Shown in pieces: positions 12,731 to 24,810 of a DNA stretch of 64,000 nucleotides (the stretch's first letter is position 1; the number at the start of each line of letters is the position of its first letter). Made by a program: the position numbers and the translations under genes. Location: the NCBI GenBank assembly GCA_050084985.1, contig JBITNC010000002.1, positions 30,814,001-30,878,000 of the forward strand. Reading direction: 5' to 3'. The notes under the pieces are model-generated. The model made no database searches and was not told the origin of the DNA. It saw only the letters and a program-made list of their open reading frames with translations. The stretch is from Nageia nagi (taxonomy: Eukaryota; Pinophyta).

Positions 12731-14617
12731 TACATATTATTGTAGGAATTTTGAATACTATAGAACTATAATTATGAACACTCTATAAAGTACTTTTGAT
12801 CAATGCTCATTATGAAGGAACGCCTTTATCATTGAACAAACTAATTAGTCAATTTCAGCCCAAAATGAATAAGATATATAGGAAATTTTATAAGTTTAAT
12901 TACAATGAGCTAGCTTATAGAAAGAAAGATGGCACATCAACTTTCTTTCCTAAGCCAAATCCTACAATTAGAAAGCAATTTACAAAATACAATAGGATGA
13001 TATGTTTTATCCCCAAACCACTACAGGCGCAAATGTCATAAGGAGAATAGAAACAATTGAACCAAGAAAAGTTATGTTTTATACTATATAGTCAAATAGA
13101 TAATAATAGTACTAATGTTGCATTTTTTTATATGTCTCTCCCTTATTCTCTATAATTTTGAAGGAATATAAGGATGCATATATGCTAAAGAAATAAATGT
13201 ATACAAGTTACATTTTTAGCAATGTAAAAGGTTCAAAGACCTTTCAAAACTCAGTATTTTCAATATCAATTTACATGATTGTAATAAAAAACATTGAATG
13301 GTGTTCATCCTTTCTTTCTTTCTTAATTTTGCATGCTTATCCCAAAAAGAAGTTTGCTATTTTTTTTCTAAACTATTGAGCATCATTTACACCCTTCTTC
13401 ATCTACTTTCTCTTTAAAATCTCGTGGAGGTAATATATTTTCCCTCCTTTCATTTTTTATAAACTTTTGGACTTCAAACATCATTACTACCAATATGGGA
13501 GATAAGTGGTGTTAGTACCATCCTTTATGCTTTGTGCCCTCTTTTCTTCTTATAATGAGATGACTTGTCATGTAGGTGCTTATCCTATCTTTGTTCAAAT
13601 GGAATAACAAGGTGATGATATGGTAAGTCATAATTTTCATCTACAACTTATAATTTTTCAAGCATTTATATATATATATATATATAACTAAGTTACCACT
13701 TAGCCTAAAAGTCTAATGCTTTAAGAAGATTGTTTTATCTTGTTTAGCTTATTGAATGCATTGGCATTTTATGTTTTATTTTTTATGAAACTTAATTATA
13801 TAAGATAATATTTTATCCTAATGTAGCATGATTTTTAGATTTCTTTAAGCTTCTAAATATACCTCTTAATGATGCTTTGTAAAAATATATGAACATATAA
13901 TCAAATACTAAATATTAAAGCAAATATAATCCATCACAAATAAATTGCCTAACACAATGTTTGATCTAGTGATCTTTTAAGAAGCTTCATAAGTATCCCA
14001 TAAATGAAATCATTCCCTATTTCTCATTATTTTGTCCCTCTTTCTCATGCACCTGTACAAGTTTTGTAAGCCCTATTAATGCATGACTTAAAACACATGA
14101 GAAAAGAGAAATATAGTATCTACATGTAACAAATATAAACATACAATATATCAAATAATAACTCTTTTCAAACATGAAATGCGAGTAATATATCATTCAT
14201 AATTGCATTACAACTTATGCTATCACTAATTAAGCTCACACATAATATTTTGTATCACAAATATCTTACAAAAAAAGAGTTTTCAAAATAGGATCCTCAC
14301 AACATAGATATCATAATCATAATTATCAAAATTCGTAGTAATGACCTTATTCTAATATTTACATAAATATGTTAGAATCTAAAATAATCACTTCCAATAT
14401 CATATATTATTATTAATATCTTCAATGCTTATTTTACTATATCTACTACTCAAATTTGAATTGATCCATTTTTACAAATACATTGTCTACTTAAAGATAA
14501 ATTTATTCTAGATAACCTTGGGTACAAATATATTCACATTGTTACTTAGTTTCTTGCTTATTGAATTTAGTTGTTGTTGATCTATAAAAATGAAAAAAAA
14601 GAACACAAAGGCATAAA
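12731..14617. other. Spacer with a TA microsatellite
   Basis: An 81-codon plus-strand ORF at 12796-13041 has no recognised domain. A (TA)n run lies near 13667-13686. Otherwise AT-rich unique-looking sequence, with nothing further supported. Confidence 0.4.
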
Positions 14618-14634
14618 TATACAATATTGATAGT

Positions 14635-14836
14635 TTTATTATTATTATTATATTGAGGGAATTGGTAGGGAATCAAGTAACCCCTCTAAAAACCTTAGTT
14701 GCATCAAGTAAGCTTTTTAATGTAGCCATTAACATTAGCGCAACACATCTATTTAATTCTACAAGATATAGGGATTAATATTAGGACCTCACCTTCCTAA
14801 GGAGTAGCTTTGACTACTATGCTAAGCCTCCAAACC
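14635..14836 (-). mobile_element. tRNA-like SINE with perfect 17-bp target-site duplication
   Basis: Read on the minus strand, the element begins GGTTTGGAGGCTTAGCATAG, which carries an A-box-like promoter (TTAGCATAGTAGTCAAAGC). About 30 bases later comes a weak B-box-like TATTAATCCC, and the 3' end is an (ATA)n-A tail (plus-strand TTTTATTATTATTATTA). The flanks are identical 17-mers, TATACAATATTGATAGT, at 14618-14634 and 14837-14853, the expected mark of LINE-driven integration. A diverged second copy lies at about 15165. It is a SINE rather than a tRNA gene, because there is no cloverleaf and the B box is decayed. Confidence 0.8.
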
Positions 14837-15164
14837 TATACAATATTGATAGTGTGAGAACTCAACGAGATATTGTAATACATTAAATACAAAAAATATA
14901 TACATTACATAAATTATAATTAACCTCGTAATGTGAATATATAACAAGTGAGATATGAAGGGATCCATGTGAAAGGTTCCAAGTTCCATTTCCACCCCTT
15001 AGATTGGTGATATTTAAAAACTCTTGATAGGTCCTACAAACCAATAGGTTTAAAGGACATTATATGTTGACTTTACTTTTTCTATATAAGGAAATAGATA
15101 ACATATAGTTTTAAAAATAAGAAAAAATGATCTTAACTCATCTATATAAAGAATATATTACATA

Positions 15165-15350
15165 GGCTTAAAACTTTGATATAAGGGTCAAAGCTACTCA
15201 TTAAGGGAGGGAAGGTTTAACATTAATCCCTTAGATCTCATAGAATCGAATGATTGTATTATGCTAATATTCTTGCTATATCACAAAATTTATTCAATAT
15301 AATTGAAATTTATAGAAGAATTACCCAATTCCCAGTATAATATATTACAC
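15165..15350 (+). mobile_element. Second, diverged copy of the same SINE
   Basis: The plus strand shares the word order of the SINE at 14635: GTCAAAGCTACTC, then TTAAGG/GGAAGG, ATTAATCCCT, TAGAATC, GCTAATA, and near the end AATTACCCAATTCCC. The head is decayed, and I found no target-site duplication. Confidence 0.6.
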
Positions 15351-17104
15351 AATTTAATCCAATTATATAAAATGATAAAAATTTGAATAAAATGAATATA
15401 TTCCAAAAATCAACTCTTTAATGAGCTCACACCTTAACTTACACATAGAACATTCTTATCTTTAGAAAATTCAAACCAACTTTGAGTTAGAGGAGTTGGG
15501 AGCCAGGGTTTAAAATTGATGGGTGGGTCAACTTTTCGTTTGAAGAGTTGATTTTACCTTATACCCTTCAAGATTAACAGGTAAATATTTTTTTATACTT
15601 CAATTGAAAATTTTAGTAAGTAATATCTCATCAATAATAAAAACATTATTGTGTGATCTCTTAGTATTTGTTGTTGGTATTGTATAATCAAGGTAAATTT
15701 GAAGCTAATGTAAAGTATTTTTTTACATTAAGCTTCCATTTGTAGTTGGATTCAATAAGCTTGTTTCATTCATTTTACGAAAATGCAGATGATTAATAGA
15801 TGGAACTTACTTGTTCTATAGTGTAGAGATTTTACTGAATTAATTATCATAAACGTATTGGTTTTGACTTATGTTACCAGGTCTTCTCTTCAAAAAACTA
15901 TGAAGGAGTACTATCCACTATATCTTTTCATTTCTAGAATAATTTTAAACTCAAAAGGATAGATGGCATTTTTTCTTACTAGGAAAAAAATGTCAAATAC
16001 ATGCCATGAGAATCCTTGGAGAGTTGGGACTTGCACTACATTTTTGGATTATCCACCTTTAGCACCTCAACATAAGGAGATTTATTGTATAGCCATTTAC
16101 ACATGTAACTCATGTCTCTCCAAGCATTATTACAAATTTGTAATTGAGAAATCAAAGAATCAGAATTCATTGGTTATTTCATTAAAATAGCTCAATAAAC
16201 TACACAAAATTGAAGGCTTGTCAGTTGCCACTAATTCACACCATAAAATAATTCTCATCTATAATATAAACCAAAAGCTTCATAAGCAAAGGATAAAATG
16301 AAATTAAAGAGAGCACCAACCATTACTCTAGGTTTCAAGTTATTTTTGTTGTGCATTTCTCCTTTATCCTTCATTCTCCTTGCTCTTATAAGCTTCCCCT
16401 TATAGCCAACCTAGCCAGCTAAACTACAAGTTGAGTGGTTTATGTGTTTTAGCCTAGGTCCACTTTATGCATTTAATTGTATTAAAGACATTCATATTTA
16501 GTGAAATAAAATGTAGTTAGACTTGATACCTACTCATCACTCCTTACTTTACTACAATGAAAAACTATTATACTATTTTCAAATTTGAAGGTTGTCCCAT
16601 GTCTCTTACATCATGTTCTATGATTGGATTAGATTATTTTGATAAAGTGTATGGTTCTTTACCATACATGAGTCGTTATTTGTTAAACTTATTCCTAGCA
16701 TGCTTTTAGTCCTACTTCACGAATTAATATATTTAAAAAAATTGATGAGTATTTTTCAAACTAGCCCTTGTAATGAAATTTTGAAAATTATTCCATCCTT
16801 CCTATTTGATAGACATTCTAAATTTGACTTTGTCAAATGAAAAGTATATTTTGAAAGCCTCATTGAAGAGTAAAACTCCTTTTGAAGAGCATTGAAGGGT
16901 TCAATTTTGAACCTTATTGGGAGCTGATGTGAGAGACCCTCCTTATATTTTCCTTTACGTTTAAGTAGAGAAAAGAAAATCTTATTAAATAGATAAGCAG
17001 ACGAGGTACACTTTAACGACTTTTAATGAAAAAGATAGCTCATGCAAAATGTAATTAAAAAATAACATCCATCCTAATAATTGTCATTAAAAAAGTAGCC
17101 AACC
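15351..17104. other. Spacer, no gene recognised
   Basis: AT-rich. A 75-codon plus-strand ORF (15963-16190) has no recognised domain. Composition becomes less AT-rich from about 17100 toward the UGD gene. Confidence 0.4.
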
Positions 17105-17422
17105 TTAACGATTTAACATCCTAACTTTGTCCATACAAATGTATCTAACGCCATTGGGCACGCATGTAAACCTCTCCTGGTCAACAACACCACTACGTGG
17201 CATTTTACGCATGAATTCCATGAAAATCGGCAATTTAATCGGCTTTTCCAGGTGAAATTGCACGGTTTTCAACCTCTCCATGGTGGATTTCAAGGTCATT
17301 TCCGTTGATTTTTCTTTGAGGTTTTCAAGATTTTGAACCTCTTCTTCCCGGAAATTTCCGTGATTGGAGGTTTGAATCCCTTTCCAAGTAAAATAGATCC
17401 TTAACAATGCATTTACAGCCAA
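17105..17422 (-). other. Unassigned 105-codon ORF, divergent from UGD
   Basis: An open frame of 105 codons on the minus strand in a locally GC-richer patch about 1.2 kb upstream of the UGD start codon. The predicted peptide is Lys/Glu-rich with a likely helical middle (EEEVQNLENLKEKSTEMTL) and no membrane segment or known domain. It could be a small gene sharing a divergent promoter with UGD, a relic, or chance. I have no homology evidence, and an ORF of this length can occur by chance here. Confidence 0.25.
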
Positions 17423-17499
17423 ATCCCTTGTTATTTACTCAGTTTCTGATCTTTATGACGCTTGTTAGGTTATTTTGACGGTTCTCCGTGTAAAACGCG

Positions 17500-18629
17500 T
17501 TAAAGAGGTGTAATATTCTTTGAATTATTTGTGGTAGGGTCCTTCCGGAACTGCAGGCAGTCAGATCTCAAAGGACTTGGAGATTTTGAAGATAATTATT
17601 TAAACAAGGTTGAGGAAATAGTACTGGCGCCGATCTTTTGGAATTGTTCTTGACCTCGGATACGTGGTTTATTGTCTCTCCAAGGCTAAGAAAGAGTAAG
17701 GCGTTAAATAAGCACTGCATTTTAGTTGATCTCTTTGTTTTAGCACTTCAGAGACCTAGATCCCCCAAACGTGACGCGATTGTGGCTGTTTGACAGGTTC
17801 TTTTGGCGGAGATCTGTTGGCATTTTCGTTTTTTTGGTTGATTTTCGTAATAGGTAATGTAGGTTTCCGAAATATCTTGTGTGTAGCTTTAATTCCGCCA
17901 GATCTGGATCTTTTACATGTTTACTTCAAAGTCTGCTAGAAGCTGGAGAGTTGTTGGATTATTTGGATTTTGTTGCATCTAGGCTCAAATTTGTGGTAAA
18001 TTACAGATTTATATTTTTCGAATTATTTGTTCGTTAGGTTTTCTACATGAAATTCTTCTAATTTCTGATAATTTGTTAAAATTATAAATAAAATTTTCCA
18101 AATCTTAGTTGCATTTGCTCTTAAATTTCCTGTGCTTGACTGAATTCTACGGGATTGCTCAAATCTGTTTGGGCTATATGTTAATTCGTACGTTTTTGTT
18201 TTCTTCATGCATTTTCAATTTGAATTTCCACGGATCTGGTGGTTTGGCACGCGAATTATACAGATCTGGTCATAAGAAAGTTTTTAAGTCATGCTGAATA
18301 TTTGAATTTTTAGATGTTTTTAAGATGTCTCGTGGCTTTGAATAGTGCCATGCATCTTCTCATTTTTGCTTTATTTTGCTGTGCATGCACATTGTTTGTA
18401 TTTAAAATTCCTTATTCTTTCACGAAAATCTCCAATGTATATCTCTTTTTCCTCGCCTAAGAGATTTTTCAGGAGCAGTCCTGGATTGTACGATATTTTG
18501 AAATGATCTTTGGCATTTTAATTCTGCTGGACTAAAAATTTACAGATCAACTTCATCTAGCGTAATGTTTCTTGATTTGTTTTGAACTTGCCTGATTTGT
18601 AAATTCGTATGACTCTAAAGTAGGTGAAA
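17500..18629 (+). promoter_or_regulatory. UGD 5' leader with probable intron
   Basis: This GC-richer stretch carries the leader. A good 3' splice site lies at 18622-18623 (TCTAAAGTAG|GTGAAAATG), seven bases before the start codon. It is preceded by T-rich sequence typical of plant introns. Candidate donors are AG|GTAATG at 17854 and GA|GTAAGG at 17696; I cannot choose between them. Four GATCTG motifs sit at 17811, 17901, 18233 and 18263. That motif resembles the core of the sequence linked to intron-mediated enhancement in plants (established for other genes, inferred here). A 5'-UTR intron before an intronless coding region is usual for plant UGD genes. No convincing TATA box was fixed. Confidence 0.6.
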
Positions 18630-20069
18630 ATGGTGAAGATCTGCTGCCTTGGAGCTGGATATGTTGGTGGCCCAACAATGGCTGTCATTGCTTTGAAATG
18701 CCCTGCCATTGAAGTTGTTGTTGTTGATATCTCAGAAGCTCGGATTGCTGCTTGGAACAGTGATCAGCTACCTATTTATGAGCCTGGTCTTGAAGAGGTT
18801 GTGAAGAGTTGTAGAGGGAAAAACCTCTTTTTCAGTTCTGATTTGGAGAAGCATGTTATGGAAGCAGACATCATCTTCGTTTCTGTCAATACACCAACGA
18901 AAACACGAGGTCTTGGGGCTGGAAAAGCTGCGGATCTAACCTATTGGGAAAGTGCGGCCAGAATGATTGCAGATGTTTCCAAATCTGACAAAATTGTTGT
19001 GGAAAAATCCACTGTTCCAGTGAAAACGGCAGAAGCAATTGAAAAAATTCTTACTCACAACAGCAAGGGAATTAATTTCCAGATTCTTTCAAATCCAGAG
19101 TTTCTTGCTGAGGGAACAGCAATTCAAGACCTTTTCAAACCTGATCGTGTCCTTATTGGAGGAAGGGAGACTCCTGAAGGGCAGAAGGCAGTTGAAGCTT
19201 TGAAAGCAGTTTATGCAAACTGGGTTCCGGAAGATAGGATTATTACAACAAATTTGTGGTCTGCTGAACTCTCTAAACTTGCTGCAAATGCATTTCTGGC
19301 TCAGAGGATTTCATCAGTGAATGCAATGTCAGCCTTGTGTGAAGCAACTGGTGCAGATGTTTCAGAAGTTGCTTATGCTGTTGGTAAAGATTCAAGAATT
19401 GGTCCCAAGTTTTTGAATGCTAGCGTTGGATTTGGTGGATCTTGCTTTCAGAAGGATATTTTGAACCTGGTTTACATTTGTGAGTGTAATGGGCTTATGG
19501 AGGTAGCAAACTACTGGAAACAGGTTATTAAGATCAATGACTATCAGAAATCTAGATTTGTGAATCGTGTGGTTGCCTCAATGTTCAACACAGTTGCAGG
19601 AAAGAAGATTGCCATTCTTGGGTTTGCTTTCAAGAAAGATACTGGTGATACCCGAGAAACTCCTGCAATTGATGTGTGTAAGGGGCTTCTTGGGGACAAA
19701 GCAAATATCAGCATTTATGATCCACAAGTAACAGAGGATCAGATTCAGAGGGATCTTTCCATGAACAAATTCGATTGGGATCATCCTCCTCATTTGCAAC
19801 CAATGAGCCCTTCAGCTATCAAGCAAGTTAGTGTTGTTTGGGATGCTTATGAAGCTACAAAGGATGCTCATGGAGTATGCATTTTGACAGAGTGGGATGA
19901 GTTCAAGAAGCTGGACTATCAGAAGATCTACGATAATATGCAGAAACCTGCATTCATATTTGATGGCCGAAACATTGTAGATGTTGAGAAGCTGAGGAAG
20001 ATGGGTTTTATTGTATACTCTATTGGCAAGCCTCTTGATCCATGGATGAAAGACCTCCCTGCAGCCTAG
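18630..20069 (+). CDS. UGD: UDP-glucose 6-dehydrogenase
   Basis: Cytosolic enzyme that oxidises UDP-glucose to UDP-glucuronate with two NAD+, feeding hemicellulose and pectin synthesis. The 479-residue product matches the usual plant length of about 480. Seen in order: an N-terminal Rossmann domain with GAGYVGG (residues 8-14), VVDIS (31-35) as the NAD ribose-binding edge, SVNTPT (85-90), EKSTVP (125-130), [10 protein letters not shown] (155-164) with catalytic Glu161, [12 protein letters not shown] (211-222) with Lys216 and Asn220, and [10 protein letters not shown] (267-276) with the nucleophile Cys272 and Asp276. The C-terminal UDP-binding domain has [16 protein letters not shown] (331-346) and FDGRN (444-448). 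All key residues are present and the frame is unbroken. ATG at 18630 is chosen because it starts the conserved [10 protein letters not shown]; an in-frame GTG two codons upstream lies at the splice junction. It is the only intact gene in the window. Confidence 0.98.
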   Translation: MVKICCLGAGYVGGPTMAVIALKCPAIEVVVVDISEARIAAWNSDQLPIYEPGLEEVVKSCRGKNLFFSSDLEKHVMEADIIFVSVNTPTKTRGLGAGKAADLTYWESAARMIADVSKSDKIVVEKSTVPVKTAEAIEKILTHNSKGINFQILSNPEFLAEGTAIQDLFKPDRVLIGGRETPEGQKAVEALKAVYANWVPEDRIITTNLWSAELSKLAANAFLAQRISSVNAMSALCEATGADVSEVAYAVGKDSRIGPKFLNASVGFGGSCFQKDILNLVYICECNGLMEVANYWKQVIKINDYQKSRFVNRVVASMFNTVAGKKIAILGFAFKKDTGDTRETPAIDVCKGLLGDKANISIYDPQVTEDQIQRDLSMNKFDWDHPPHLQPMSPSAIKQVSVVWDAYEATKDAHGVCILTEWDEFKKLDYQKIYDNMQKPAFIFDGRNIVDVEKLRKMGFIVYSIGKPLDPWMKDLPAA

Positions 20070-20320
20070 ATGACTTTGAATTTTTGCGGAGGCACACATG
20101 GGTGTGTAACTCCATCATTGAAGAGAATCTCTTAGGAGGCGAGTAGTTATATTCTCAATTGTGAGAAATTGCAGAAATGAATTTCACTTCCGTGTTAATT
20201 AGGGTGAAGTTATTCTATATCATTATTTGTAGGATATTTATATTTAAGAAGCATTGATATATGTCAAATGATTAGGAGGTTCAGTTTTTTTTTCTTACTT
20301 TTGATTTTAAATAAATAAAT
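20070..20320 (+). terminator. UGD 3' UTR with poly(A) signal
   Basis: Transcribed-looking sequence follows the TAG stop. A clear overlapping AATAAATAAAT signal at 20309-20319 lies about 240 bases downstream, preceded by a long T run and TTGTA-type words that act as far-upstream elements in plants. The cleavage site would be expected about 15-30 bases further on. Confidence 0.6.
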
Positions 20321-21235
20321 ATTCATTATGCAGAATTCTTTCAGGCTTAAGAAAACTGTTTGAAGTTGAATTTGCAAGTCCTTAAAGACTTAGCCATTTC
20401 TGATTATGAAAATAACTTAGGTTCTATTTTCCTAGTTATTTAGATATTTAAGGCCTTGGTAGTTCTCAGAATTTCATTTACCTTATATAGCATGTAGGGA
20501 TGACCCACTTTATCAAGTTATTTGTCTCAAATTTAATTTGTCCCGATCAGCTTAATAAAATACTTATAATCAAGATGCTTTTGTTAATACTATAACTTCA
20601 GATTTGTAGTCCCTAATCAACCTGCATAATTTTAGGCTTGTTGGTGGAAGAATTGGATTAATTTACCACTTTTTTCTTACAGGGGGTCATCTTTCCCTTT
20701 CCCTTATCCTCTCTCTTGACTGATATTTCACTTCTTTTGCTAGGGTTTTATGTTTCCATCAAGGGTTTTAAAACTCAGCCACGTCCTTTTAACTAAGGCT
20801 CTGAACACTTCTCATCACAAACTTTTAAGGGCAATCAACAAAACTCACTCAAAATTACTGTTTATCACTTCTTAATGAATTCAAGTAAACATATAAGAAG
20901 GTAGTATTTAATTAACATGTTACATGTTCTGGAGTTTTGAAGTTATTTACCTTCTCCTTTCTAAATTGTCATTGCTTTCCCCGTTAGATATCTTCATATC
21001 TAATGGATTATCTTTGAAAGAGAGGCTGTTACATATATTTTGGTTGCATTAAAATTTAAAACCAGCAGAATAAACCTGTGAATGACATTTAAATACTAGT
21101 CGGGATTTCTGCTATATTGTTATGCATTTTTGACTTATTTGTTCTTTTCTGTCAAATATGATTACAATAACCCTGCTTTAGAATATTTAGTAAAAAATTG
21201 TTTCAGATGCTCAATTTGTAAAATATAGATTGCAT
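20321..21235. other. Spacer downstream of UGD
   Basis: No ORF, repeat or RNA gene recognised. Confidence 0.4.
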
Positions 21236-21770
21236 TGATTTGTTTTCTGTTTCAAATTCGTCAGTAATTGCAATTGAAATTTCAAATATTGAGTGAACTT
21301 ATGATGTATGCTTTATAACAAATTGCAATTTTTACAATAATTCGTGAATCAAATAAAATACTTCAAATATTTGCAAAATAAAAATACAATTGGAGGCACA
21401 AAATGGAACACCTTATATATATATATATATAATATATATTGATGTATGCTTTATAACAAATTGCAATTTTTACAATAATTCGTAAATCAAATAAAATACT
21501 TCAAATATTTGCAAAATAAAAATACAATTGGAGGCTCAAAATGGAACACTTTATATATATATATATATATTTGTTTTATCTGTTTCAAATTCATCTTAGT
21601 AATTGCAAGTGGAATTTGAAATATTGAGTGAACTTATGATTTATGCTTTGTATAACATAATTGCAAATTTTACAATAATTCATAAATAAAATGAAACACT
21701 TCAAATATTTGCAAAATAAAAATACAATTAGAGGCTCAAAATGGAACAATCAATATAATACAAAGCATAC
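21236..21770. repeat. Three tandem copies of a TA-bounded repeat
   Basis: The block containing TTATGCTTT..TAACA, TTACAATAATTC, CTTCAAATATTTGCAAAAT and TGGAACA occurs three times (ending near 21410, 21550 and 21750). The first two are separated by (TA)n runs. Copies 1 and 3 also share a 70-bp head starting TGTTTCAAATTC, which copy 2 lacks. Copies 1 and 2 are nearly identical, copy 3 more diverged, so duplication occurred at least twice. Confidence 0.9.
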
Positions 21771-23689
21771 ATAAAGTGGTTGCTACTGTTTTTTCATCTG
21801 CAGATTATGTCCAGGACTCTTTGTACAGTTCATGAACCCATTTTTGTTATTTGTAGTTTGTATTGCATTCTGTTCAGATTATTCTGCATAATACATTTCT
21901 AGAAGCACTTCCAAACCTTGAAGACCATATTGACCACTGTTGACAGTACAAATTTTGATTGATGAAGTGTTCTTCTATATGCAGGACTGTAGTAGTCTAT
22001 TACACATATGATTGATGCTAGGGGGATTTGTTTTGCATAATTATACCGTCTCTCAGATAGATGCTTTGATCAATTACCTTTGTCTTTCGGAGATCAGGGT
22101 GTGAAGAACAGGTTGTTGCAGAAATTATTGCAGGTATGCTCTTTCCTTTTTGACAGCCTTCACACCCTGAAATCTGTTCCACTATAGACAAGGTTCAAAG
22201 CCACAAACAGAACTGTCCTGCTACATACATTGTGCTCTAGGTGGCCCTTTACAGGATCAAATACCGTTCATGCCCAATTGCGCTCAACACATCAGGTCTT
22301 TAAAGGAAGATTAGGTTGATAGGAAAGATGCGAAGGGAGGTTGATAATGTTGACTGTCAAATTGTGGCGAAAGACTCAACATTGAGGGTTTTGCCTAAGC
22401 TGCTATGTTGAAGAGACTGGTTTATGATGTTGGTCGTGAAAGTTATCATAGATCATGAAAAGTTAGTTTTTTGAGTATATAATTGGTAGGTTCCATTTTT
22501 TATCATGAGTTTGCTGCGATGCATTTGTTTCGTTCTTAATTCCTACCTACAATGTCTCCACTTCCCGGCTATTAGGATGGAATTCATTTTTACAAAATGT
22601 CTTCACTTTGGCAAAGTAGATCATGTGGACCGAAACTGTGGGTTTGAGATAAAGTTGCCTTCTACAGCCTCTGTTTACCATGGGAGGAATTTCCATCAAA
22701 TTAAGGAACTGTGAACTTGAATTAGAGCAGAAATCTGTGAAAGACTTGATTTGATTGAATGATCATAATGACACAATTTCAACCCTAGGCTCTTGTATAA
22801 GTTTAAATTAAAGATTTTCACCATGGAGAGACAAGTTCTTGAATTCTAAATTCTTTAGATTTCCAATTGATTTCATTGAAATCTAACACAATTTTTTTTG
22901 GCAGATAATCCAAGGATCATTAAGAACAAGGCGGGTGGGAAAAAATCACACTAAGCATAAATTGTTTGAATGAATGATTGTCAATATTTGCCTCTCCACA
23001 GAAGGTGAGTTTGTAAAGTGGGTAATTTCCATTGTGGAGGCCTTAGATCAAATCCTAACATTCTTCTTGTGCAGGCTTTGGAGTTTAAGTACTTTTCTCC
23101 AACATTAAAAAAAAGGTTTGTCAAAAAAAAATTGATTGGCTAGATCTGATAACTCCAATTTATTAACAGAAAGATTAAGTATTCACCATCAAACAAAGAG
23201 CCATTAAGTGAGAAACTCATCTAGAGAACTTTTTATTTATTTAAAAAGCGGTAAATATATTTATAAAAAAACAAGAGTTCTGAAAGGATCTTTGAACCTT
23301 CTACATCCAAAAATTGGTATTTGAGATAAATGAGAATCGAAGCATTACATTTGAAAAAGTATAGCATAATACAATTCAGAAGACCGAAGCATTACATATA
23401 TGAAAAGCTAAACATAAAAGTCTGATAATAAAAAATCATTTGTACTATTACGTTCATAACTACTCAGCCTTCTGCATCTAGAGTGGCTTTGGAGAAAACC
23501 CTATGCACATTGAAGGGACCTTGATGTATTCCAATATCAAATCCTAATTTAACTATATCTTCACCCACTTCAAATCTAAATGGAATTTTCCTACAAGTAT
23601 ACTTACAAAACTTAACATACATTTATTTCCTAGCTATTTGAATCCTCGAGGGCTTGACAGGTAGTCCTTTGAACATTGCATTCGGCTAG
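21771..23689. other. Spacer with a less AT-rich patch
   Basis: 21800-22740 looks less AT-rich than its surroundings and may include old exon or noncoding transcript sequence. The only ORF (69 codons, 22505-22714) is unrecognised. 22740-23689 is AT-rich without features. Confidence 0.35.
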
Positions 23690-24810
23690 CCTTGGCTCCA
23701 AAGGGCTTACACTAGCATCTTGTTATGGATTTGAGAATTGCAACATGCGTATCACTTGTTTTGGTGGGGGATTGCTTTGTTCTTCTACCTTTGCCAATTT
23801 CTCTCTTTTAGATTGTAACAACTCCAGTTCTTTTCTAATTGGTTGTTCTTCTTGCTCAACTTGTGCTACTTGAATTTCCTCCTTTAGGGGTTCTGACTTT
23901 TAAGTATACTACATGTATCCCTTCTCTGAGGGTCTTTGTCCTGGTTTGCTCCTTCTAGCCCCTAGTTCGGCTTAAAATGCCCTGTTTAAGAACATCAATA
24001 TCTATTATGCATTTCTCCTCTTCTGCATTCTTTTCTTTGTTTTGCATTCGTTTCCTTTTACCCTACCATGTGGGGAATGTCTTCATCACTTTCTCCTCAT
24101 GTATTTGTTCAATATTCATCCTCTCACTCATGTTGAAGATGATTGTGCTTTATTTTGGTTGGGTCTACGTTTCTTTTTAATCACTTTGTTCAAAGGGACA
24201 TCCTCTTCCTCGTCAATAACCATGTTAGTAATTGGATTGGCCCTAGGTTTTTTTGCAAGGGCAACATCATAAACCAATTTACTCACAGTTTGGTGGAGCG
24301 AGAATTCACTTCTATTATGCTTAATCTTCTTCATCGATGTTCCCATTGAAAGTAGTATGACAAAAGAGAAATTGGTTGCTTCATTTTAAAGTTTAAAGTG
24401 ATTCAACATTACTATGTGAAAGGTATATACCTCTTTGTACCTCTAGTCCAGTGAAATATACTTCATAATATGCTTTGCTACTTTATCCCATGGTAGAGGA
24501 AGATTCAATCTATGGCACTCTCTCATGTACTTCAAAATTTGAACATCCTCACCTTTGAATTTTTGGACCTTTTCCATCTTTTTTAGTTTAATATTTCGTC
24601 TTATCTCTTTACCCTCATTTTTCAAGAAGGTAGCTAGTAATTGTCTCTATTGTGAATTCCAGTTGCATGCCATTAACTTGACATCTCCCTTCCTCACAAA
24701 TCCATTTCCTAGCACAATTGTGTATCAAACCCCTTGCATGCCTCCATAAACTACTACAATCCTCCATCACAAAGAATTTGCCATAGCTTCGGGTGTCTTC
24801 TTGCATTTAT
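23690..24810 (-). pseudogene. Relic of an ORF downstream of LINE RT (copy b)
   Basis: Minus-strand readings at 24615-24806, 24443-24625 and 24128-24346 form a broken protein. Its features are CSSLWRHARGLIHNCARKWI, a Lys-rich stretch, MRECHRLNLPLPWDKVAKH, then SLHQTVSKLVYD, an acidic DEEEDVPL and KKKRRPNQNK. A Glu/Gln-rich coiled-coil-like segment follows at about 23780-23900 (QVEQEEQPIRKELELLQSKR). The SLHQ/KLVYD/KKKRR order is shared with 10640-10760 beside the other LINE. The family is not recognised. A Gag-like, capsid-like or PMD-related origin are all possible. Confidence 0.5.

Noticed and set aside
14635-14836. A tRNA gene at the A-box-like sequence
   Set aside because: No cloverleaf, decayed B box, an (ATA)n tail and a 17-bp target-site duplication mark it as a SINE.
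18624-18629. In-frame GTG two codons before the UGD ATG as a start
   Set aside because: This is a plant nuclear gene. The GTG is directly at the AG splice acceptor and the conserved protein begins at the ATG at 18630.
19578-20099. Two minus-strand ORFs (19578-19799, 19812-20099) opposite UGD
   Set aside because: They lie antisense to a conserved coding region and have no recognisable content of their own.
24042-24349. Plus-strand ORFs at 24042-24272 and 24143-24349
   Set aside because: They are shadows of the minus-strand reading that shares SLHQ..KLVYD and KKKRR with the other LINE locus.
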